A DNA stretch of 64,000 bases. Origin: Lotus japonicus (taxonomy: Eukaryota; Streptophyta; Magnoliopsida; Fabales; Fabaceae). The translations under genes and the position numbers were made by a program. A model generated the notes under the pieces. It saw only the letters and a program-made list of their open reading frames with translations, was not told where the DNA came from and did not search any database. Shown one piece after another: positions 54,568 to 64,000 of this stretch (positions are counted from its first letter, which is position 1; every line of letters starts with the position of its first letter). The DNA lies in contig NC_080042.1 in the NCBI RefSeq assembly GCF_012489685.1, positions 31,067,158 to 31,131,157 of the forward strand. Reading direction: 5' to 3'.

Positions 54568-57242
54568 AATCTTCAGCGCAAATACGATTGTAGCTAGCTC
54601 CAAGTCATGAGTTGGATAATTCTTCTCATGAACCTTCAGTTGTCGTGAAGCATAAGCCACTACCTTCCGATGTTGCATCAGCACACATCCCAAACCTTGA
54701 TGCGAAGCGTCACAATACACCTCATACGGTTCCTCTGGTTGCGGTAGAACGAGTACAGGTGACGTCGTCAAACGTTCCTTCATCGTCTGAAAACTAGTTT
54801 CGCACGCTTCGGTCCACGCAAAAGGTTGATCCTTCCTCGTGAGTTGAGTCAAAGGTCCAACAATCTTGGCGAAATTTTCGATGAAGCGACGATAATATCC
54901 CGCCAAACCAACGAAACTCCTGATCTCAGTCACTGTTCTCGACCGTTCCCATGACAATACAGTCTCTACCTTTGCTGGGTCCACAGCTATCCCCTCCTTA
55001 GAGATCACATGGCCTAAGAATTTTACCTCTTCGAGCCAAAATTCGCACTTAGAAGGATTGGCGTACAACTCCTTCTCCCTCAGCACCTGTAAAACTTGTC
55101 GCAAGTGCCCCTCATGATCCTCAGCATTCTTTGAGTAGATCAGAATATCGTCGATAAACACCACGACGAATCGATCCAAGAATGTATGGAAAGTCCTATT
55201 CATGTAGTCCATGAATATGGCAGGTGCGTTTGTCACCCCAAATGGCATCACTAAGTACTCATAGTGTCCATAACGAGTTCTGAATGCCGTCTTCTGAATA
55301 TCCTCCGTTTTGACTCTGATTTGATGATAACCCGACTTCAGATCGATCTTTGAGAATATCGCAGCTCCTCGCAGTTGATCCATCAAATCATCAATTCTAG
55401 GTAACGGATACCTATTTTTGACGGTTACCTTGTTCAATTGCCGGTAGTCGACACACAATTTAGATTTCCCGTCCTTCTTCTTCACTAATAAGACTGGCGC
55501 TCCCAAGGTGAAACGCTTGGTCGGATAAATCCCTTCGACAGAAGATCCTCTAGTTGGGACTTCAATTCCACTAGCTCTGCAGGTGCCATACGATATGGTG
55601 CAATCGAAATCGGCCCTGTTCCCGGTACGATGTCAATAGCAAACTCAATGTCGCGTACAGGCGGCAATCCAGGTACATCGCCAGGAAAAACATCTGGAAA
55701 GTCTTTCACCACTGGAATATTACCAACTTCCGGATTCCCTTTACTCTCCAAGCCTAGCAAAACGGAATACTCTTGAGATCCCTCGTTCAAAGAGACACTA
55801 ATGTGATTGGCAGATAAATACTTGGAAAGATCCGAATCAGGAAATACCACTCTCTTTCGGTTGCAGTCCAAAGGACAATGATAGTGGGACAACCAATCCA
55901 TTCCTAGGATAACGTCTAGGTTCTTAAGAGTTAGGCATACTAGGTTAGCATGGTAGATTCTATCCTTATATGTTACCGGACAATACATGCATGCAGTATT
56001 AGCAAGTAGAGTTTTGGCAGGAGTGGTAACTATAAGATCGAAGCTCAAAGCAGTAATAGGAAGTCTTAATCTGATCGCACATTCTCTAGAGATAAATGAA
56101 TGCGTTGCACCGGAATCGAAAAGTACAGATAGGAGATTACCGTCAATCTCGCAGTCTCCCCTGATCAGCCCATCGACCCCTTCAGTATCCTCACCATCCA
56201 TGGTGTAGACTCTCGCTTTAGCTGTAGGACGCTTCCCACGAGCAGTGTTGACGGTTGGTTCCGCCTTGGGTGCCCTGCACTGAGCAGCAGTATGCCCCAA
56301 TTTGTTACAGTTGAAGCATTGAGGTCTCGTGTCGGGACAAGCACGAGCAAAATGCCCCGGCTTCCCACACTTGAAGCAAGTCAACTCCCTGTTCTGAGTC
56401 TGATCTCCAGAACCACCAGCAGCACCCGTCATGGGTCTGTAAGATCCTGAAGCAAACCCTCTCCCACCAGAACGTTGGTACGGCCTCCTGTTCTGAATTT
56501 TCCCTCTGCCTTGAAAGTTTTGAGAGCCCGACCTCATCGGCCCTCCAGTTCCAGCACGGTTCATCCTCCGGTTCTTCATCAGTACCACTTCCGTGGCTTT
56601 CTCAACCAAGGACTGGAAACGCATGATTCCTAGCGGCCTCACTGAGTCCTCAATATCAGGCCTTAGTCCATTAACAAAACGCTTGCACATGTAGCGCTCA
56701 TCAACATGATCATTAAAGAATTGAAAATGCTTCGCCAAAGACTCCAGCTTCGAAGCAAATTCTGGTACAGACATACCTCCTTGACGGAGTGTCAGAAACT
56801 GTGCCTCCCTCTCATCCCGAGCACTTGTTGGAAAATACTTCTCCAAGAACGCGGTCCGGAAAGAGTTCCAGTTGATCTCTTCATGGTTGGCTTCCATGAT
56901 CCCCCTGGTGCCCTTCCACCAGTACTCAGCATCACCGAGCAGTAGATAAGTTGCCATGCCCACCTTGGCACCCTCAACAGTCTGCAAAACACCAACTATC
57001 TTCTCAACCTCCTGGATCCAGAGATCCGCTTTGTCTGGGTCAGTACCACCCAAAAACTTTGGTGGATTCTGCCTCCTGAAGTCATTCAGGCCTTTGTTCT
57101 GGTCCAGAGTTACTTCCCTCTGGCGCTGATGCTGATCACGTGCTTCTTCAGCAGCACGCCTCATAGCATTATCGTTTGCTTGCGCTGTCACAGCTTGGGC
57201 CATAGTGGCCATCATCTCAGCTAACTAGTTAGTATTCACCAT
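54568..57242 (-). pseudogene. Chromovirus gag, protease, RT and RNase H start, broken
   Basis: Start at ATG 57242 (MVNTN) with a TAG as sixth codon (57225-57227); a downstream Met at about 57215 opens 576 codons. Gag has WIQEVEKIVGVLQ and AEYWWKGTRG, then two CCHC knuckles CFKCGKPGHFARAC and CFNCNKLGHTAAQC, the protease VLFDSGATHSFIS, and LGMDWLSHY. Near 55500 one G of a run is missing after SVSPW, shifting the frame; RT continues with [35 protein letters not shown] and the catalytic FIDDILIYS, then RNase [14 protein letters not shown] to 54568. Long and mostly clean apart from these lesions. Confidence 0.9.
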
Positions 57243-57358
57243 GTTCTGTAAAGCGAAAAAAACAGTTAGTATTCACAGCTTGGGCCATAGTGGCCATCAT
57301 CTCAGCTAACTAGTTAGTATTCACCATGTTCTGTAAAGCGAAAAAAACAGTTAGTACT
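57189..57358. repeat. 85-bp tandem duplication over the gag start
   Basis: 57189-57273 is repeated at 57274-57358 almost without change. Each copy contains the gag ATG and the same early TAG. It pushes the primer site away from the used start by 85 bp. Confidence 0.9.
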
Positions 57359-57523
57359 CATCATAAGATAGTATCTAGCATAACTATACAATATGATTAA
57401 GCAATAACTTCAATCAATTCTAAGCGAAAAATCGCTTGCAGACAATCAATTTTCACTCTTTGCAGAGTCACAGAACCTAGCACAGAAGACCTATTCCCCA
57501 AAGACTCTCGAAAGACTCGACAA

Positions 57524-57535
57524 GCTCTGATACCA
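57524..57535 (-). promoter_or_regulatory. Chromovirus primer-binding site
   Basis: Minus strand TGGTATCAGAGC, three bases after the 5' LTR; initiator Met-tRNA type. Confidence 0.88.
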
Positions 57536-57538
57536 CAA

Positions 57539-60500
57539 TGTAACGCCCCGAGTACGTCGCTCGATGGCTAGCGGGGTCAACCACCCACGAACCGGGGTCA
57601 TCCTGGTCTATCATCTCGTATTTAATCCCCCCCGAAGGGTGGACCATTGTGAACCAGTCCGCGATAGACATCTGACAAAGGGCGTTGTCCGCCAAAACAC
57701 ACACAGAAGACGCGAGGGTCAACTCCAAAGAATTATGTAAATAATACCACCAATAGATACAAATAAGAGATTAGCCACTTAGGCTTATAGCTAGAGATAG
57801 CATCCTAGGGTTTCATATTCCACAATGAATATAAACGGCAGTAACGGCAGATAGCATGCATCAAATGGGATTAACAAATAACAAAACACACTCAACAACT
57901 AAGTCAGTATGCATGTTGCATGAAATGCAAATGACGGTTAACCCAGTTAACCAATATGCATTCCTGAAAGATGGACATCAACGGATCAGCCCTAACACCA
58001 GCCACGGTGGGACCATTTCGGCCCGCGTGCCTCTTACTCCAACAACAACGGTAGTCAGATCAGCAGTAAACCCGAAGGTCTGCCATTTCGGTCTGCTACT
58101 AAGAGTCGCCTACTAGCGCTCTTACGCGGAAATCCGGGTCTTATGACCATTTTGGAATCCACCGAGGTCCGAAGTCCGTCTCGTGTTAATACCTCATTAA
58201 TGGGGCATGAATGCGAAATGATTAGCCAAACAACGTCTCCGACCTCACTCGACACGTCGCCACGTGTTCTTGGTAAATTAATGTCTCTAAAAGCCTACCC
58301 TAAGGTAAAGTCGATTCTGCGACAAAAGACACTTCTTTCCACAACACACATTCTCTCATGATGATCTTCAAATCATCCGACTCATCTCCATCCGATGGTC
58401 AAGACTGCTCAACGAGCAAAGAGTATCAACATACTCGGAAACTACCCGTTTCCCGGCTTATCTCTCGGATAGCCCAACAACACAACTGCTCCCAGAGCAC
58501 AAGAGTATCAACATACTCAAAACTTCTCAATATCTCAACACTTAGATCCGACGACACTTCTCGTTTTCCAAAACTAAGATTTGACTCCTAAGCTTTCCTT
58601 CGAGATTATTATCATTATTAAAAGGTTTAAAGGTTGTTTAATGTCTTATGAGTTTTCCTTACAAAATAGTTTCCACTTTTGTCTTATCGCAAATCTTATA
58701 AGTTCTCGGGATCTCCTAATCCCAAATGACTCCAGAGAATGTCTCGATCCATGAAAAACCATACAAGGCCCGAATCCTCGTTCGTCCTATCAACTTCCTC
58801 AAAACTCTCAAAATAAAATCGACATGACCTGCCCGTTATTCTCACTCTTCAGAACCTCAGTATATATGAAAAGGCATAGTTAATTCAGCACAATCACCCA
58901 ACATGTCATATATATCAACACATCCTAACATAACCACTTAGCACTTAGAATTTAAAGCATACATCACACATCCTAGATTACCCACTTAGCACGTACCATG
59001 TAATTCAATCTCAAAAGCAATTAGTAGATGAATCATCTACATTTTCAGCCGAAGCCTCAGAAAACATTTTTCCAATCAAACACAAACAAGTGCATAAACA
59101 GTAAATCAAGTCGAAAGCATCGACACCTAAGCATTAACTAAGGATTCAGTGAGTAGCCCTCACCTGAAGATTCTCCAGGGTTCCCGTCTAGCGTTCCTTC
59201 ACAATCGATGCCTTGCTCTTCAGGAAATTCCTCAAAAGCACCTTTAGAGCAAAACCACAGAAATCAATCACAATGAGTCAGAAACTCAGCAAACAATACT
59301 CACTAAGGTTACACGAAGTAGTATATACTCCGAGGTACGATAATCTAGCGCGAAAGGACAAGTTTTCGAAAAAGGAATTTTCCTCCTCCTCCTCTATAGC
59401 TCTCGGCCACTATTGGTAATTAGGTGGGTCGATTTTTCTTCGATCAAACTTGGTTCCTAGGTTATCATTAGTCGTAACTAAGGGTATTCTAACCTCGGAA
59501 AAATTATCGGATCAAAAACTGTCGCAGGGGTATTTTGGTCATTATTTTTAGCTCAGAAATTCAAAACTGAAATTTCGAAAAGCAAATTGGATGGGGACGT
59601 CACCAACGACGTTTATGACAACATATCCTACCAGCACTAAGCTAAGGCGATAGTTTTCAGCCCAAAGGACGAAACTTTGTCCCAAAATGGGTATTTGAAG
59701 CAGAATTGAAACTCGACGGTAGTTTTTCGAGAATCGGCGGAGTATTATTAGCTAAACATGCTCTTGGGTACGTAGGGAAGATGTTTAGATAGAAAAATGG
59801 AATTATCATGATAGTTTTGCAAAAACCTCAAAACTATGAGCACAGAAAGACATAGTGAAAAGTTACGGAAACGACGATCAGAGGTAAGGATTAGCGACTA
59901 TACCTCGATACCTTGAAGTAGCAACTGTTGAATCAACGATCAAGCAAGAAATGAAGAAAATCTCTTCTCCTCCTCCTCCAAAGCTCGCGGGTTCAAGAGA
60001 GAAAATGGGTAAGATTTTGTGATTTTCTCATCTTTCTTGTTATATATAGAGGATGGAAAAACGCGGGAAAATGAAAGTTTCGCGATTCAGATTTTTCCGG
60101 CTTCATTCTCTGTGAATCCTAAGATAGGTTTTGGCGACACAAATCCAAAACTCAAAAGAGGTTTCCTTGTATTTTAGGTGACTAATGCAAAGTCGGTGTA
60201 AAATTATTTTACCCGATAAGTTGCTTTTTGCATCGGATGTCGGAATAGAAAACTTCCTTCTGAAGAAAGAATGAAATCATCAAGAGAAATGGGTGTACAC
60301 GTGTGGAATCTTCATTAGAAGCTCCGAATAGAAAAAGTCATCATCGTTGGTTGATTCTAGGGTTCTTGAACTATCAGGGTTTTAGTTTCGGCAAACTTCC
60401 GAGGATTGGAATCGGACGTTCGTAGATTCTAAAGTTTCGCCTTGAAACGCTTGTCATGGAAAGGAATAAGAGAAATCCCTATATTCCTTTTGAAGATTTT

Positions 60501-60754
60501 CTGAATTATTCCTATAGTGTTCCAAGGGTGGAACTTAGTCTTTTCCTAAGGTTCTTGTCCTAGGTTTAAGCGAATCGATCGTGCTATACCTTTTATCGAT
60601 TCTGGTACAATCCTTAGACTTTTCCTGAACTTTCTCCTTCATAAATTTATTTCATTTGGTAAACTCTTGTTCAGGTTTCCCTTCACGATACATCAACCCT
60701 AATCGTGAATAGGATTTTATTTACTTGGCATAAGTTTAAAACTTGGGTCTTACA
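57539..60754 (-). repeat. Chromovirus 5' LTR, full length
   Basis: 3216 bp; minus strand starts TGTAAGACCCAAG and ends GGGGCGTTACA. A TATA-like CTATATATAA is at about 60040-60050 (minus). It aligns with the solo LTR at 17680-23155 over most of its length. The end near 57540-57728 carries the same open frame as 20756 onward. Confidence 0.9.
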
Positions 60755-60759
60755 CCTCT
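60755..60759. repeat. 5-bp target duplication, right (chromovirus)
   Basis: CCTCT, exact copy of 51665-51669. Confidence 0.85.
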
Positions 60760-61255
60760 CATTCTCAAACGCAAACCCTACTTTTTTCTTCTCCTTTCTA
60801 CAACTGCGTGTACCTGGTATACACATTTCAACTAAAAATATTTCCTTCAAGCTCCCTCAAATTTTGTGGTCTTTTATTTTGGCTTATCCCTTAACGCAAT
60901 AGTCAAAGCATCACACACAGAGAGCAATTCTTCGTCCCAAAACCCGTGAGAAAAGCTTGTTCTAGATATGACCTCCATATTAATCACCCAACCAAGACTC
61001 AAACCAAAGAGATAACAATTGTGAAATTTTTTATGGTTCTTTCCAGAAAAATAAAGCACAATCATTATAATTTATAAGTTTATTTTTACATGTATTATTA
61101 TTTTAGAATAAAATGATTTTTTATAATGATTTCTTAAATTATATATGATATTTAAAATAATATATATGAAAATATATTTTATTTAGTTATTCTTTTATGC
61201 TTAATCAAACATTAGATATGATAGGTGTATGTATGTAATTAACCTTATGATTCGT
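60760..61255. other. Intergenic, no gene seen
   Basis: AT-rich; short frames only. Confidence 0.4.
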
Positions 61256-61333
61256 CTGTTATGTTTAACATGCACAAAACATGGAACAAGATCTAATGGT
61301 CATGTTCTATAGTGTGTTTACCAAACACATTGC
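61256..61333. repeat. Direct repeat, copy 1
   Basis: About 80 bp starting TGTTATGTTTAACATGCAC recurs at 63919-64000 with about five differences. It contains the palindrome TGTTTACCAAACA (near 61316). Just after it, ATCTTGTTCCAT (about 61361) is the inverted copy of ATGGAACAAGAT (about 61281). This could be a MITE-like element. Confidence 0.6.
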
Positions 61334-61399
61334 ACATAATATTATTATCTTGTTCCATCCAGTTCTATCGTTTTCCGTTCAGCTACCAAACATTATCAA

Positions 61400-62810
61400 A
61401 GTTATAGAAGAATAGTATTTTCCAATTGTGATTGTTCCAACATGATGAAGAAGACAATGGGACGAAGTTGACAAGATGAAGAAAAAAATTAATTTTTTTC
61501 GTTTTTAATTGAAGATTATGTTTTAGAAACTAATGTTGAATTTAGTGTTTCAATTTAACATCTAGAAGTTAAATAAATATAAATGAGTTCACATTATATA
61601 CATAATATTGCGTGGTTCAACTAATTAATGAGTTCACATTATATATATTGAATTTATTGGATGTGCACAGTCAGTGTATAATTGTTCTGGAAATAGGTTT
61701 TTTTGTTTGCTTGGAAATGTTTTTTAGAGAATGATTTTTTGAAGAGAGATAAAAGTGGTGGTTATTTGAAGAGAGTTGTGTGTGAGAGTTATTTCTAGAA
61801 CTGTTAAGAATCATGGCTAGTTTCATTTAGCTGGAAAATGATGTGTTTGATCTAAACAAATTCTGGATTTGTTGCTGGAAGGGTAGGCTTGTGTAAAGGC
61901 ATCCCTATGCTTTTCTGAGACATGTATTTGTATATTTGATTCTATATAGTACTTGATACTTGTTGATAAAATTAAGAAGAGTAATGTGTATGTTGTGCTT
62001 GCCTGTTAGGAAGCCTGAAAGATGCCCGAGCGTTTATGTGATATACTCACCCGTTGGCTTAAAAAGAAGCCTTTGGAGAACCCATTGATGTGGAGATTAT
62101 AGGAAGCCAGAGAGATGCTCAAGCTTTTTCTCGTAATCAAGCTCACAAAGACACTGGTAATTGAGAGTTGATACATGAATTTTAGCATTCTTTGTATAGA
62201 AATTATGTTATCAGTACTAGCCCAGGTTCTTATGTGCTCTTGAGACTATTATACCATTTTTTATCAAAACATGAGACCCATGACACAACATAATTTAGCC
62301 ATATATGCCATTTGATTATAATTATAAATTTGGATCAAATTTGAATTGTTGAAACTTGAGACTATTCCACTTAGTGTAAGTAAGTGTTTTTCTAATGAAA
62401 CCTGTGAGTTTTGGTATGATTTTGTTGGAATTAGGTGTTTGGTCTTGTAGAACTCTGAGGTCATTGTCCAGTTTACTTGAATGCATGTGTTCTCGTTATT
62501 AGCAAGGGCTTATGACTTAGCTGCACTCAAGTATTAGGGTCCAACAACTCACATATATTTCCCTGTAAGGTTTCTATAACTTGTACAGTTCTCTTGTTTG
62601 GAAAATGTCTTACCTATGCTTCCAGTTCAGACTTGTAAGTTGTAACAGTACAAAATAGAAGGAATAAAAAGCAGGGAAAATTAAATTATTTAGAAAAGTC
62701 AAATGTTTCCTATGTATTTAATTGATGTAGCTTGAACCATAAGATAGTAACAGTGATGTGTTTCTAGGCTATGGAAAAATCCCATACTTACAACTTGCTG
62801 TTAATTATGT
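61400..62810. other. Unassigned sequence
   Basis: No convincing gene. 62020-62165 has coding-like composition; one frame reads GEPIDVEIIGSQRDAQAF before a possible GTAATT donor, but two stops precede it and no family is recognised. Confidence 0.3.
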
Positions 62811-63262
62811 GAGGAATGCAGCGTGATTGGTATATTTTTGCTGCATAATTGCAGATAGAAGCAGCATGTTTCTGGAATTTACTGGATTAAGAGGATTGAG
62901 TCTCCAAGGACTCATTATCTGGTCTTTTTTGGAAGCATGAGAAATGCGTATGATGATGTTTCTGCACTTAAAATTGCCACATGATATGATGCTCTGATGC
63001 ATTACCTTGTTCGGATTGTAGATGCTTCCTTCTATCTTCTTGTTATTTAGATTTTCTTCTAGTCTTAGTTTTAGTTTTATCTTTGGCTATATTGTTTGTC
63101 TGTTTCCGTTTGTTTAGTTTCTTTCCATCTTCTTGTTGTTCAAGCTGTTTTGTTTCAGATTTCTCTAGTTTATTTGCTGTGTTCTGTCTCAACTGGGAGG
63201 GATTGTTCCCAGTAACCTTTGATTATGATGAAATAAAGATCTCTTTTGTTGTAAAAAAAAAC
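62811..63262 (+). mobile_element. Possible LINE 3' end
   Basis: A T-rich 3' UTR-like tract ends with GATGAAATAAAGATCTC and an A-run at about 63252-63261. This resembles the tail of a truncated non-LTR element, or the 3' end of a processed transcript. No coding domain was identified and no target duplication found. Confidence 0.3.
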
Positions 63263-63499
63263 ATAGTAACTGTGATTACTCTATGTATCTACTGCTTCTT
63301 AAATGCTCAGTTAAGCACTTATGAAAAAAGTAGTTAGATTTGTTCTAGTGTTCTTCTAGTCTATTATGTTTTTTTGTTGTTTTGCTATGTATTTTCCTTT
63401 GATGTTTAACTCACTTAAGAGAGTGTGTTTTCAAGATCTCTTTTATTCTAATAAATTTTCATTTTAAAAAATGTATCTTCAGGTCAAATTAGTGTGAAA

Positions 63500-63916
63500 A
63501 AAGCGCCAAAAAAATCAAAAAGAGAAAAAAAAACATTTTACATCGATTTCAAAAATAACCGATGTGAAACATCGGACATCTAGTATAACCGATGTGAAAT
63601 GTACACTTGCCAATAACAACCGATGTAAAATGTTTTTTTTTTTCATTTGCTTTTTTACATCGGTTTCACACAAAACCAATTCACATCGGTTGCCAATAAC
63701 AACCGATGTAAAATGTTTTTTTTTTCATTTGTTTTTTTACATGTATATTTCGCATCGGTTATACCAAACGTCCGATGTAAAAAAGTACTTACTACATCGG
63801 TTGTGTAACCGATGTGAAAAGTTGAAGACATACCACATCACCTTTATTTACATCGGACGGAAACCGATGTGAAAAGTCCAGAATAACCGATGTGAAAAGT
63901 ATTTTTTCTAGTAGTG
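63500..63916. mobile_element. CACTA (En/Spm) transposon end with subterminal repeats
   Basis: The right end TTTTTCTAGTAGTG (63903-63916) reads CACTACTAGAAAAA inward, the classic CACTA terminus. The preceding 350 bp has about 13 copies of AACCGATGTGAAA / TTTACATCGGTT in both orientations, the subterminal repeats to which CACTA transposases bind. The left terminus was not found in the window, so the element is truncated on the left, or its left part is one of the unassigned stretches upstream. No transposase ORF. Confidence 0.8.
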
Positions 63917-63918
63917 TT

Positions 63919-64000
63919 CTGTTATGTTTAACATGCACAAAACATGGATCAAGATCTAATGGTCATGTTCTGTGGTGTGTTTACCAAACATATTGCACAT
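63919..64000. repeat. Direct repeat, copy 2 (continues beyond the window)
   Basis: Same sequence as 61256-61333 with few changes, starting directly after the CACTA end and three bases of flank. Confidence 0.6.

Larger units (their letters stand above)
51670..60754 (-). mobile_element. Tekay-like chromovirus (Ty3/gypsy), defective
   Basis: 9.1 kb on the minus strand: 5' LTR 57539-60754, primer site 57524-57535, gag-pol 52880-57242, polypurine tract 52843-52860 and 3' LTR 51670-52842, flanked by a perfect 5-bp duplication. RT precedes integrase and a chromodomain follows integrase, which defines chromoviruses; assignment to Tekay/Del is from the overall look. The shared LTR parts differ at about 1.3% of positions by hand count, yet gag-pol has at least four stops and two frameshifts. 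Confidence 0.9.

Overview
The window is repeat-dominated nuclear DNA of a flowering plant, probably a legume. It has no bacterial or phage features. It contains plant L1-type LINEs, Ty1/copia elements with an extra ORF after pol, a chromodomain-bearing Ty3/gypsy element, hAT, Mutator-like and CACTA DNA transposons, tRNA-derived SINEs, and fragments of plant genes (ALOG, B3, F-box/LRR). The legume assignment is an impression from the look of the LTRs and LINE 3' ends and was not tested by a search. No complete, clearly functional host gene was found. The best candidate is a small two-exon B3-like gene on the minus strand at 32172-32892.

Layout. 1-1353 is an old gypsy LTR and the adjoining 3' internal sequence, split by an L1 LINE (1354-5770, 11-bp target duplication). 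5782-7963 holds an RNase H relic cut by a hAT element (6580-7629, 8-bp duplication). 7964-10225 and 12543-14274 are two Mutator-like elements, each with a perfect 9-bp duplication; the second carries a piece of an ALOG gene. A SINE lies between them.

14612-31314 is one minus-strand Sirevirus-like copia element (copia-1) inflated to 16.7 kb by three insertions: a gypsy solo LTR (17680-23155) that itself contains a copia solo LTR (21459-22877), and an LTR-like insertion (23800-25726). All its ORFs are broken. 31315-38569 holds an LTR relic, the B3-like gene, an old copia relic interrupted by a 3.1-kb solo LTR (33633-36695), and an F-box/LRR gene fragment.

38570-50714 is a young plus-strand Sirevirus-like copia element (copia-2). 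It has a perfect 5-bp duplication, about 14 substitutions between LTRs, gag, pol, a third sense ORF, and an intact antisense ORF with its own TATA and poly(A) signal. 51670-60754 is a minus-strand Tekay-like chromovirus with 3.2-kb LTRs, one of which lost about 2 kb. 60760-64000 is mostly unassigned and ends with the terminal repeat region of a CACTA transposon.

How the parts work together. The gag-pol ORFs would make capsid, protease, integrase, reverse transcriptase and RNase H, but every copy has stops or frameshifts, so none looks autonomous. The nesting gives a clear order of events: old gypsy and copia relics first, then copia-1 (LTRs roughly 4% apart), then its internal insertions. Copia-2 and the chromovirus are the youngest large insertions, with LTRs about 1.2-1.3% apart by my hand count.
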